Source of the DNA: Acidobacteriota bacterium
GTDB taxonomy: Bacteria > Acidobacteriota > Terriglobia > UBA7540
Assembly (NCBI GenBank): GCA_021817045.1
Contig: JAKAWG010000001.1
Location: 67,739 to 131,738 of the forward strand
Direction: 5' to 3'
Length of the DNA: 64,000 nucleotides
Part shown: piece by piece, positions 47,025 to 55,237 of the stretch
Numbering within the stretch: the stretch's first letter is position 1
Layout: each line of letters opens with the position of its first letter
Position numbers and translations under genes: made by a program
The notes under the pieces: generated by a model
The model's input: the letters and a program-made list of their open reading frames with translations, nothing else
Database searches by the model: none
What the model was told of the DNA's origin: nothing

Positions 47025-49871
47025 ATGAAGGGTGATTTTAGCCGAGTTCGGTTTAGCCCGGAGAAACAGTACACCGCCGTGTTGCAGCAACAAGGCCGCG
47101 TCGCTCTGGACGCAGATGCGAACGAACAGTGTGCCATCAACAATCATCTGCGCGATACGGAGACACTCGACATCGTTGGTCGATACGGCTATCCGGCCGG
47201 AGAGAAGGAAAGCTTCAAAATCAGGGTTCAGGGCAATGCCCTGGAAATTGGCTGGGGGCGCTACTACGTGAACGGGATTTTGTGTGAGAATCATGAACCA
47301 CTCGCGTATGGGCAGCAGCGGTTCCTGATCCAGCCCAGCCCCACCGATGCCGCGTTACTCCAAAGCCTCATTGAGGGCCAAATTCCTGTTATCCAAGTCT
47401 ACCTCGAGGTATGGCAGCGGTTGGTAACGCCCTTGGATGATCCCTGCCTGCGCGAGCCAGCGCTTGGCCAGGCAGATACGACCGCGCGGCTGCAAACCGT
47501 GTGGCGCGTGGTGGCCACCGCTCCGCAGTCTGGAGACCTCTCAAAAGCGAGTGGTGTTCGTCACGTTCCCTCTTCTAATGTTGTGCGGCAGGAGCTTACC
47601 GCGACCAAGTTGACCACGAGTGGCGGCACGATCGCTATTTCCTTCCCACCGTTGAAGAAAAGTGAGACGGGTTCTGCGCCCCCTTACATCTTTGAACAAG
47701 ATTGTTGCGCTGCGATGCGCTGCCTCACCGAAGCCACCAAGTCCTCCGGGAAAATGAGTGCGTCCACAGGAACCGGAGGAGTAGACTGCTCCTGTCAGCC
47801 CACTCCTGCGGCCGGTTACGTGGGCCTGGAAAACCAGCTCTATCGCGTCGAGATTCACCAGGGCGGCGACGAGACGCAGGCCACGTTTAAGTGGTCGAGA
47901 GAGAACGCTTCCGTGTTGGTGGGAGTCACGGCCACGTCCGGCTCACAAGTTTACGTTGACGGCATCGGCTTCGATGCCAACCTGGGGTTCAGTCCCGGTC
48001 AATGGGTGGAACTTTCTGACGATAGCTTCCTATTTGGCCCCGACCCACCGAACCAGCCGGGAAACCTTTACCAAATAAAGGGCGTGACTCCCGAAACTTT
48101 GAGCGTAACCATGGAGCAGACGGTAGCGCCAGTGGACCCAATCTTGCACGCGTCCATGAGGCGCTGGGATCAATTTGGCTCGGCCGCAGGTCCGGGCGGC
48201 ATAAGCCTTCCGGTGGCTTCGCCGTATCCGTTGGAAAATAGCATCTCCGTGCAGTTCACGAGGGGGCAATACGAGCCGGGTGATTACTGGCTGATTCCGG
48301 CGCGCACTGCGACAGGAGAAATCGAGTGGCCACCCTGCGATAGCGACGGCAGCAATTTTCAACCTCCGCGTCGCATCCAAGTTTTCCGCGCTCCGCTGGC
48401 TTGCATCCAGTGGGACAACACAAATGGCCAACTCGTCGTCCATGATTGCCGGGACAAGTTCTATCCGCTCACTGAACTGACTCCGCCGCCGGCCCCCACC
48501 TCGTTCCACGTGACGAAGATCAATTGGTCCAATGATGATGTGATGACCTTCGACCAGTTGGTGGCAAACGGCCTCGCCGTCACATTGGATCAGGCCGCTC
48601 CTGACTCGAAGTACGTCACCCCCGCGAATTTCGCTGTTATTTTGGAAGTCGCCTTGCCCGTCGGCTCGGTCGCTCAAGAGGTCGCGGGGAGGACCAATGT
48701 GGCCACGAGGTTCCGCGACTTACTCACTTCGATCGGAGTATCTCGATCGATTTCTCTGGCACGCTTTGAGCAACAATTCGTAACCCTAATCCGATTTGAG
48801 CTGGTCCTTGACGGGAAGACATCCTCTAGTGGTTCGAACTTAACCTGGCAGGCGCCGTGGGAGCCTAAGAGCCCGGCTGAGACGGAAACCTTGACGCTGC
48901 TTGAATTGCTTCTCCTAATCGGGGCCGAGCGGAAGGATTGGGGTCGCGTTCGCGTGAAGCTTGTTGGCAGCGCGCTCTTTGCCGGTGGACTGAATCAGGT
49001 CTTCCTAGATGGCCAATCTTTTGGGGCGCCTACGTTGCGAGCCGACGGCAAGACGCCGCGCGTGGATTTGCAGTTTCCTTCCGGCAGCGGAGCAGCGGCG
49101 AGCGATTTCGACAGTTGGTTTTATCTCGCGCCGACGCAATACGTGTTGAACCTCAACATCGACCATAACGATCTGCTGGTGAATCCAGATGGAACGGTCG
49201 TGGACGCTAACAACCCCAGTGGCGGCGCGGTATCTCCGCAAGCCACCGTGACGCTTCTGTACCCAGTCGTCGCGGATGCTTCCGTCACTCTCTCGATTTC
49301 CGGTCCCAGCGCAACCGGCATCTTTTCCATTCCCCAAAGCGTGACAGTACCAGAAGGCTCGAATACCCAAACGTTTCAGGTCACCGTGCAAGGCAACCCT
49401 GGACCCGTAACCGACAATTGGCAGATTATCGCCACCCTGACGAACGCCTTGCACCTTCAATCGAGCCAGCAGTGTCCATTTGCGATTACCGGCTCTCGAG
49501 CGCTCAACAGTCTTACTTTGAATTACCCGGATGTGGCCATCCGGTACGGAAACAACCGCGTCGTCGAGATCGTCGACGCTGCCAATCCAAAAGGCGGCGC
49601 AGTCACCCTGCAAGGTACTGTCACCCTATCCAATCCCGCGCCCACCAGCACAACGATAGCCTTAACGAGTTCGCAGCCAGCTTTCGTGACTGTATCCCAG
49701 AATGTGTCAGTCCCCGCAAATCAAACGCAGGCGACGTTCTCCGTCAAAGTTGCGGAGATTCCCAGGACCACGGAAGACGTGGACATCACGGCAACGCTGA
49801 CGCCTCCTGTGGGCAGCCCAAGCAGCAAGAAGGCTACGTTGAGGATTCGCCCGTTGTTGCAACCGCAATGA
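47025..49871 (+). CDS. DUF6519-like eCIS protein with two C-terminal Ig-like repeats
   Basis: 948 aa; MKGDFSRVRFSPEKQYTAVLQQQGRVALDADANEQ..., C-terminal duplicated VVDANNPSGGAVSPQATVTL / VVEIVDAANPKGGAVTLQGTVTL modules. Confidence 0.87.
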   Translation: MKGDFSRVRFSPEKQYTAVLQQQGRVALDADANEQCAINNHLRDTETLDIVGRYGYPAGEKESFKIRVQGNALEIGWGRYYVNGILCENHEPLAYGQQRFLIQPSPTDAALLQSLIEGQIPVIQVYLEVWQRLVTPLDDPCLREPALGQADTTARLQTVWRVVATAPQSGDLSKASGVRHVPSSNVVRQELTATKLTTSGGTIAISFPPLKKSETGSAPPYIFEQDCCAAMRCLTEATKSSGKMSASTGTGGVDCSCQPTPAAGYVGLENQLYRVEIHQGGDETQATFKWSRENASVLVGVTATSGSQVYVDGIGFDANLGFSPGQWVELSDDSFLFGPDPPNQPGNLYQIKGVTPETLSVTMEQTVAPVDPILHASMRRWDQFGSAAGPGGISLPVASPYPLENSISVQFTRGQYEPGDYWLIPARTATGEIEWPPCDSDGSNFQPPRRIQVFRAPLACIQWDNTNGQLVVHDCRDKFYPLTELTPPPAPTSFHVTKINWSNDDVMTFDQLVANGLAVTLDQAAPDSKYVTPANFAVILEVALPVGSVAQEVAGRTNVATRFRDLLTSIGVSRSISLARFEQQFVTLIRFELVLDGKTSSSGSNLTWQAPWEPKSPAETETLTLLELLLLIGAERKDWGRVRVKLVGSALFAGGLNQVFLDGQSFGAPTLRADGKTPRVDLQFPSGSGAAASDFDSWFYLAPTQYVLNLNIDHNDLLVNPDGTVVDANNPSGGAVSPQATVTLLYPVVADASVTLSISGPSATGIFSIPQSVTVPEGSNTQTFQVTVQGNPGPVTDNWQIIATLTNALHLQSSQQCPFAITGSRALNSLTLNYPDVAIRYGNNRVVEIVDAANPKGGAVTLQGTVTLSNPAPTSTTIALTSSQPAFVTVSQNVSVPANQTQATFSVKVAEIPRTTEDVDITATLTPPVGSPSSKKATLRIRPLLQPQ

Positions 49872-49945
49872 TAGTAGCCAAAGTCAGCGCTGACCGGCAA
49901 GGGCCACCCGGACGATTCACCACATCGTAAACGAGGAGAAGACCT

Positions 49946-50854
49946 GTGCGGGCTGTGTGGTCTTTTTGGAGTAAGCCGTTTCATAACTACTACGGGCACA
50001 TCTGGTCAAAACCCCTTCATCATCTGCTTGCGTGGGGGCTTTCCGTCCATGTAGCAAGCCGGCAATATCCTGACACGGCGCTGATCACGGACCGGCCCGG
50101 CAAGAAACTATTGGTTGACCAGCTCGGCCTCCCATTTGTCCACGTCTCAATCGAGTTGGAGAGGCTGAACAACGTTGATCCTGGCTGGTGGGCCTTAGGC
50201 AAACTCGTAGCTTACAGCCTCCAGGATCACCCCTTCGTTCATCTTGATTCTGACGTCTTCCTCTGGAAGGCTTTGCCCCGGCGACTTACAGAGTCGCCCG
50301 TCTTCGCGCAGTACCCGGAAGGCTTCACCGAAAACGGGCCGCACTACCGGCCGCAAGATATCGAGTGGGCGTTCGCCCAGGAAGGGTTAAAGCTCCCGGA
50401 GGAATGGCTGTGGACTCGGGCGCACCGAAGCCATTTTCCGGCTGAAAATTGTGGGATCTTAGGCGGGTCAGCCGTCGAGTTTCTTCGTTACTACGCGCAC
50501 ACGGCGGTCGATTTGGTGATCAGGCCTGAAAGCGCTGCCGCGTGGTCTCGCCTTCCAGACAAGCGATGCTACAACGTCGTCTTGGAGCAGTTTTTCCTCT
50601 CCGCCTGTGTCGAGTACCACCGTTTCCATCCAACCTCACCCTACCGGGGAGTGCAGATGAGCCATCTCTTCCCTTCTTGGGAATACGCGTTTGACGCGAG
50701 CCATGCGGCGCGCACAGGATTCACGCACCTGGTTGCCGGAGCCAAATCCCACCCTGGGGTGGGAACGCGCATCGAGGAACGGATTCGCCGCCAGGATTCC
50801 GGCTTCTATCGCCGATGCGAGCGAGTGCTGGCACAACGCGCTTTTCCGCTGTGA
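49946..50854 (+). CDS. DUF6734-like, putative glycosyltransferase-fold protein (DXD motif)
   Basis: 302 aa; AVWSFWSKPFHNYYGHIWSKPLHHLLAWGLSVHVASRQYPDTALITDRPGK, QDHPFVHLDSDVFLWKALP. Confidence 0.75.
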   Translation: MRAVWSFWSKPFHNYYGHIWSKPLHHLLAWGLSVHVASRQYPDTALITDRPGKKLLVDQLGLPFVHVSIELERLNNVDPGWWALGKLVAYSLQDHPFVHLDSDVFLWKALPRRLTESPVFAQYPEGFTENGPHYRPQDIEWAFAQEGLKLPEEWLWTRAHRSHFPAENCGILGGSAVEFLRYYAHTAVDLVIRPESAAAWSRLPDKRCYNVVLEQFFLSACVEYHRFHPTSPYRGVQMSHLFPSWEYAFDASHAARTGFTHLVAGAKSHPGVGTRIEERIRRQDSGFYRRCERVLAQRAFPL

Positions 50855-51028
50855 CCGCTTCAAGATCACTCACCCCGTTTTTCGATCGGACCCTGCCGTG
50901 CACTGTGTTAAGATTTTTGACTGGGCGCGTGGCGTTTAACGCCTAGCGCGAACAAAGTGAGGTCGGGGGACTGCTCCGCCATAGGATGGTTATTGCACCA
51001 GGTTGCGCCGGAGGAGAGAGGCTTTAGC

Positions 51029-51364
51029 ATGGCGAAACGTCAGAAGAAGAAACCAGCGCCCGGCTCGATGAGCATGATCGACCCGCGCATTCGCAGGGTT
51101 TACCTGTCTTTTTATAAGGAAAGCTACTTCACGCCCTCGGCGCTCGACCTGAAGACCAAGGAATTGATTGCCATCGCCGCCTCGGCGGTTGCGAAGTGCG
51201 AGGGGTGCCTGGAGGGTCATGTCCGAAAAGCGCTCGATCTCGGCGCGAGCAAGCACGAAATCAGCGACGCTCTTGCCATCGCAATTGGTATTGCCGCCGC
51301 CGGAGTGATGGACATGTCGGATCACGCCGCCATCAAACTGGATCTTCGCCACTTCGAGGACTGA
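51029..51364 (+). CDS. Carboxymuconolactone decarboxylase / AhpD-like protein
   Basis: LDLKTKELIAIAASAVAKCEGCLEGHVRKALDLGASKHEISDALAIAIGIAA. Confidence 0.88.
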   Translation: MAKRQKKKPAPGSMSMIDPRIRRVYLSFYKESYFTPSALDLKTKELIAIAASAVAKCEGCLEGHVRKALDLGASKHEISDALAIAIGIAAAGVMDMSDHAAIKLDLRHFED

Positions 51365-51381
51365 GAAGAACAGAATCCTCC

Positions 51382-52590
51382 ATGCCGCGCTCACGGCTCG
51401 ACCTTCGCGCCGTCTCCAGCCTGTTTCTACTGCTGTTTCTCGGCCTTTCTGACAACCAGACGATTGCCGCGCTGCTCCCGGCGCTCATACACGCGTTTCA
51501 CGTGAGCGTCGCCTCAGCGGGAATGCTGGTGGTGGTCTACTCGGTCCTGGCGGCGGCGGCGGGCTTCACGGCCGGCACGCTTTCCGATCATTACGGCCGG
51601 CGGCGGTTTCTCCTAGCGGCGGTAGCGATCTTCGCCGCAGCATCCTTCGCCGCTTCGCGCACGGTCACTTTCCCGCAATTGCTCGCGGCGCGCGCACTGA
51701 CGGGCATGGCGGCTGGGACTCTCTCCACCTGCTCGCTGGCCTATGCGGGAGACACCTTCAACTATGCGGTTCGAGGACGAGCGCTGGGCCTGATTTCGGT
51801 CGCGTATTTCGCGGCGCCGGTGGTTGGCGTTCCTCTCGGAGCGCAGATTGCCGACCGTTTTGGCTGGCGAAGCGCCTTCCTACTCTTCGCCATTCTGGCG
51901 TGCGTGGCAGCGTGCGGTACGCTCCTGCTGCCCCGCGACCGGATGCAGTCGGGTTCTGCACCGATTGATCTTAAGCGCAGCGCCCGTACGTTTCAGAAAT
52001 TCATCGCGCGCCGCGACCTCGCGGCCGGCGTTGGCCTGGCATTCCTGGTTTCCGGTGGACTCGTCGGCTTTCTGACTTACGTGGGTGAATGGATGAGTGC
52101 CCAATTCGGCCTCTCCACACGCGGCATCGGCTGGGTATTCATGTATGCGGGCCTCGTGGCTGCGGCGGGCGCGCCGGCGGGAGGATGGCTTGCGGACCGG
52201 TGGGACAAGCGCTCCGTCTCCATCGCGGGAAACGTGCTGCTTGCGGCATCCGTCGTGATGATCCCTTCGTTTCCGTGGGGCGTCGCGCTGTTCGCCGTTT
52301 TCGGTGCGACCAGCCTGGGGGCAGCGTTTCGCCAAGGCCCGCTGTCGGCCCTCATGACCGAAATGGTTCCTGACGCCGAGCGAGGCTCGTACATGGCGGC
52401 ACGAGGCGTCGCATCTCAGCTAGGGGTGGGCGCCGCGGTCCTTGCGGGCGGTGCGCTTTACGATCGCTGGGGCTATGCCGCCGTGACTCTGCTGTGCGGG
52501 TTGATGACGGTGGCCGCGGCCGCGCTGCTCGCGGCGTGGATTTCCGAGCCCATGGAGAATCACCCATCTCCGTCCAGCACGCGCCGATAA
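51382..52590 (+). CDS. MFS transporter
   Basis: 402 aa from MPRSRLDLRAV; 12-TM-like; GTLSDHYGRRRFLLAAVAIF, APAGGWLADRWDKRSVSIAGN. Confidence 0.9.
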   Translation: MPRSRLDLRAVSSLFLLLFLGLSDNQTIAALLPALIHAFHVSVASAGMLVVVYSVLAAAAGFTAGTLSDHYGRRRFLLAAVAIFAAASFAASRTVTFPQLLAARALTGMAAGTLSTCSLAYAGDTFNYAVRGRALGLISVAYFAAPVVGVPLGAQIADRFGWRSAFLLFAILACVAACGTLLLPRDRMQSGSAPIDLKRSARTFQKFIARRDLAAGVGLAFLVSGGLVGFLTYVGEWMSAQFGLSTRGIGWVFMYAGLVAAAGAPAGGWLADRWDKRSVSIAGNVLLAASVVMIPSFPWGVALFAVFGATSLGAAFRQGPLSALMTEMVPDAERGSYMAARGVASQLGVGAAVLAGGALYDRWGYAAVTLLCGLMTVAAAALLAAWISEPMENHPSPSSTRR

Positions 52591-53687
52591 AGCTCTTCGT
52601 ACAGTGGAATGATCTTATCGCTGCAGAACTGATTGATGGCACGCTCGCGCCCGGCGCGGCCCATGGCCTCCCGCCGGTCAGGATCGGTAAGGATGTCGAG
52701 CGCCTTAGCGGCCATCCCGGGCACGTCGCGCGGCTCAAGCAGATAGCCGTCAACTCCTTCGCGCACCACTTCCGGCAGTCCGCCCACGCGCGAGCAAACG
52801 CACGGCACTCCGCACGCCATCGCCTCGAGTGCGACCAGCCCGAAGGATTCGAGATCGCTCGGCAGCAGCATCACGTCCGCACAGTTGATCAGGTCCTGCA
52901 CCTGGTTCTGTTTGCCCAGGAAGATCACGTCCCGCGCGATTCCCCTTTCGCGGGCCATCCACTCGGCCTCTCCGCGCTCCGGGCCGTCGCCTATCATCAG
53001 CAGCCGCGCGCGAATCTCTTTCCGGACGAGCGCGAAGATTTCAATTACGTCGGTTACGCGCTTGACAGGGCGAAAATTCGAAAGGTGAGCCAGCAGGCGC
53101 TCGCTGTCGCTTGCGAACATGGCCCGGTGGCAGGCGCCGTCTGCGGGCTGAAAGACATCACAATTCACGAAGTTGGGAATCATCTCCACGGTCTTACGAG
53201 CGCCAAACTCGCGCTCCGTGACGCCACGCAGATATTCGGAAATGGCGGTCACCGCGTCGCTCTGCTCGATAGAAAACCTCGTAATGGGAAGATAGGAGCG
53301 GTCAGCTCCGACAAGCGTCACGTCGGTGCCGTGAAGCGTGGTGACGAAGGGCAGCCTCGCCGGTCTCAGCATGGCTCGCGCCAGATACGCGCTCACCGAA
53401 TGAGGAATGGCGTAATGAACGTGCAGCAAGTCCAGGCCCTCGTTGGCCGCGACGTTGTGCATCTTAGTAGCGAGCGCCAGCGTGTAAGGCGGATGATCGA
53501 ACAGCGGATAGTTCATCACTTCCACTTCGTGGAAATGAATCCTCTCCGAAGGCTCCGCCATGCGCACCGGAACCGCATAGGAAATGAAGTGTACGTCGTG
53601 GCCGCGCGCCGCAAGCTCCAGCCCGAGCTCCGTTGCCACGACGCCGCTGCCGCCGTAGGTTGGGTAACACGTGATACCGATCTTCAT
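52560..53687 (-). CDS. bshA: N-acetyl-alpha-D-glucosaminyl L-malate synthase (bacillithiol biosynthesis)
   Basis: MKIGITCYPTYGGSGVVATELGLELAARGHDVHFISYAVPVRM, LLHVHYAIPHSVSAYLAR, TLHGTDVTLVGADRSY, LLPSDLESFGLVALEAMACGVPCV. Confidence 0.9.
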   Translation of the reverse strand: MKIGITCYPTYGGSGVVATELGLELAARGHDVHFISYAVPVRMAEPSERIHFHEVEVMNYPLFDHPPYTLALATKMHNVAANEGLDLLHVHYAIPHSVSAYLARAMLRPARLPFVTTLHGTDVTLVGADRSYLPITRFSIEQSDAVTAISEYLRGVTEREFGARKTVEMIPNFVNCDVFQPADGACHRAMFASDSERLLAHLSNFRPVKRVTDVIEIFALVRKEIRARLLMIGDGPERGEAEWMARERGIARDVIFLGKQNQVQDLINCADVMLLPSDLESFGLVALEAMACGVPCVCSRVGGLPEVVREGVDGYLLEPRDVPGMAAKALDILTDPDRREAMGRAGRERAINQFCSDKIIPLYEELYRRVLDGDG

Positions 53688-53694
53688 AGAGGGT

Positions 53695-53798
53695 TGCAAA
53701 ATATAGTGACAACCACCGCTGTAACGCCGGTCTGCGACCGGCGTCCCTTCGCCGCTCATAGAGCGGCGCTAAAGAAAATAGTGACACTATATTTTGCA
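53695..53798. mobile_element. 104-bp MITE-like/structured repeat element with 14-bp perfect terminal inverted repeats
   Basis: TGCAAAATATAGTG...CACTATATTTTGCA enclosing hairpins ACGCCGGTC-tgc-GACCGGCGT and GCCGCTC-ata-GAGCGGC. Confidence 0.6.
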
Positions 53799-53805
53799 GC
53801 CTTCA

Positions 53806-54282
53806 TTAACTGCGAAGGTGGGATTTTTTCTTGGTTGGGGTGGTCCCGGGCGAGATCACAACAATCCGCTCTACAGTTCGCCGCCCGCCCTTCTGCTGGT
53901 AATAGACAATCACGTTGGCTCCCGGAGTCAGCGCCGCAACCTTCAGCTTGCGGCCGCTAATGGACGCCACTTTAATTTTTCTTTGGATTGGGAAAATCGC
54001 CGTGCCTGTTCCATTGGCAGACACGTTCAAGACGTGAAGCTTGGAATCAAAGGACTGAATGCTACCGGTAAAAACCTGCTGGGTGGGACCGCCGGAACCG
54101 AACTTTTTCTTTAGTCCCGGAACCTTGCTCATCGTCTGGCTTTGACTGCGGGCCGGCGGCGCTGCCCCTAGCCAAAGCACCGGCACCAGAAAGACCAACC
54201 AAGCTGCCCGACGCCTGAGCTCGAAAATTCTTGATTCGCTCGCTTCACGAGAGTCAGACTGTCTACCAGTCGCCAAACGCAT
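53806..54282 (-). CDS. Putative secreted protein of unknown function
   Basis: Hydrophobic AAWLVFLVPVLWLGAAPPARS then beta-rich FTGSIQSFDSKLHVLNVSANGTGTAIFPIQRKIKVASISGRKLKVAALTPGANVIVYYQ. Confidence 0.6.
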   Translation of the reverse strand: MRLATGRQSDSREASESRIFELRRRAAWLVFLVPVLWLGAAPPARSQSQTMSKVPGLKKKFGSGGPTQQVFTGSIQSFDSKLHVLNVSANGTGTAIFPIQRKIKVASISGRKLKVAALTPGANVIVYYQQKGGRRTVERIVVISPGTTPTKKKSHLRS

Positions 54283-54397
54283 GGAGTTTCCCTCCCCACG
54301 ACACAGTATCGTAAGTGCTGGCGTGAGTCCTGTCAACCGCTAGGCAACCCCCGGCAACACCAACTGTCCACGTCGCGGCCAAGAGGCCACTGGTTCA

Positions 54398-54766
54398 CTA
54401 CTCGCCTTCTTGGACCGGCGGATAGTTTCCGTCGTTCCCGTTCCTGCCGTTCGTTTCCTTGTGCATGTAGCGGATCGCGCCCTTCATGATCAGTAAATTG
54501 GGCTCGCTTCCGCGGTGTACTTTGATGCAGTTTCTGTCGTACCACTCAATCACGCCGCGAATCACTTCGCCGCTGTTGAGAACGACCACCATGGGCGTGC
54601 GCGCCTGCATCTGCTTGATGTAATAAAAGCTCTCAGCGTTCGTCTGGTCGGGAGGGGCGGGCTTCCGGCGGAGCGGGCGCTGCCCGATCTGATCCTGAAT
54701 TTCGGAGAGTGACGGACGAATCAGTTTGCGGTTCACCTTATTATGACTCCTTCGCTGCTCGCCCAT
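54398..54766 (-). CDS. hfq: Hfq-like Sm-domain RNA chaperone with N-terminal extension
   Basis: NAESFYYIKQMQARTPMVVVLNSGEVIRGVIEWYDRNCIKVHRGSEPNLLIMKGAIRYMHKE. Confidence 0.78.
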   Translation of the reverse strand: MGEQRRSHNKVNRKLIRPSLSEIQDQIGQRPLRRKPAPPDQTNAESFYYIKQMQARTPMVVVLNSGEVIRGVIEWYDRNCIKVHRGSEPNLLIMKGAIRYMHKETNGRNGNDGNYPPVQEGE

Positions 54767-55237
54767 GCGGGCGAGGCTATTAGGTCGACCCGGAGGAAAG
54801 AGCAGAATTAGAAAACCTCATGCTTAGATGTCGCCTGAGCCAATTCGGGTTTTCGCGGCCCCCCCAAAAAAACGGAGCACGAATCTCTGGAAAAAGAGTG
54901 TATCACGCTTCCCAAAGAAGCCGCAATGCAGCGGCCATTCTGCTGATCCGGCTCTCCCTTTCAACGAGGCTCTTGCGGGTTAGAACGACTCGCTGAACAA
55001 TGGCACTGTCATCGATCGCTCCTGGCAATCGAGGCAGAGGCTAACGTTCTTGAATCAAGCGCCAAGACACTGCACTATGATTCAGGAGATTTCTCCAGAA
55101 TCAGATGCAGCAGTCCGGAATTTACTGGAGCACAACGACCCGGCTGCTAGCTTCCGGTGCGCGACGCCATTGACTGTGGTCTGCTCCCTCGGAGAGGATA
55201 AACACTGTTGACTCGAACGCAAAAGTTGGAGGTACAT

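Noticed and set aside
46302-47294. 330-aa minus-strand ORF opposite the gpI-like gene
   Set aside because: Antisense shadow ORF spanning two confident plus-strand genes.
25129-50854. Interpretation as a prophage
   Set aside because: Only tail-like genes are present; no capsid, portal, terminase, integrase or lysis genes, and DUF4157 plus AAA+ fit eCIS.
25129-50854. Interpretation as a type VI secretion system
   Set aside because: No TssJLM membrane complex or ClpV-like gene; gpI/gp28/DUF4255/AAA+ set matches eCIS.
52494-53960. 488-aa plus-strand ORF opposite bshA
   Set aside because: Antisense of bshA, whose glycosyltransferase motifs are unmistakable.
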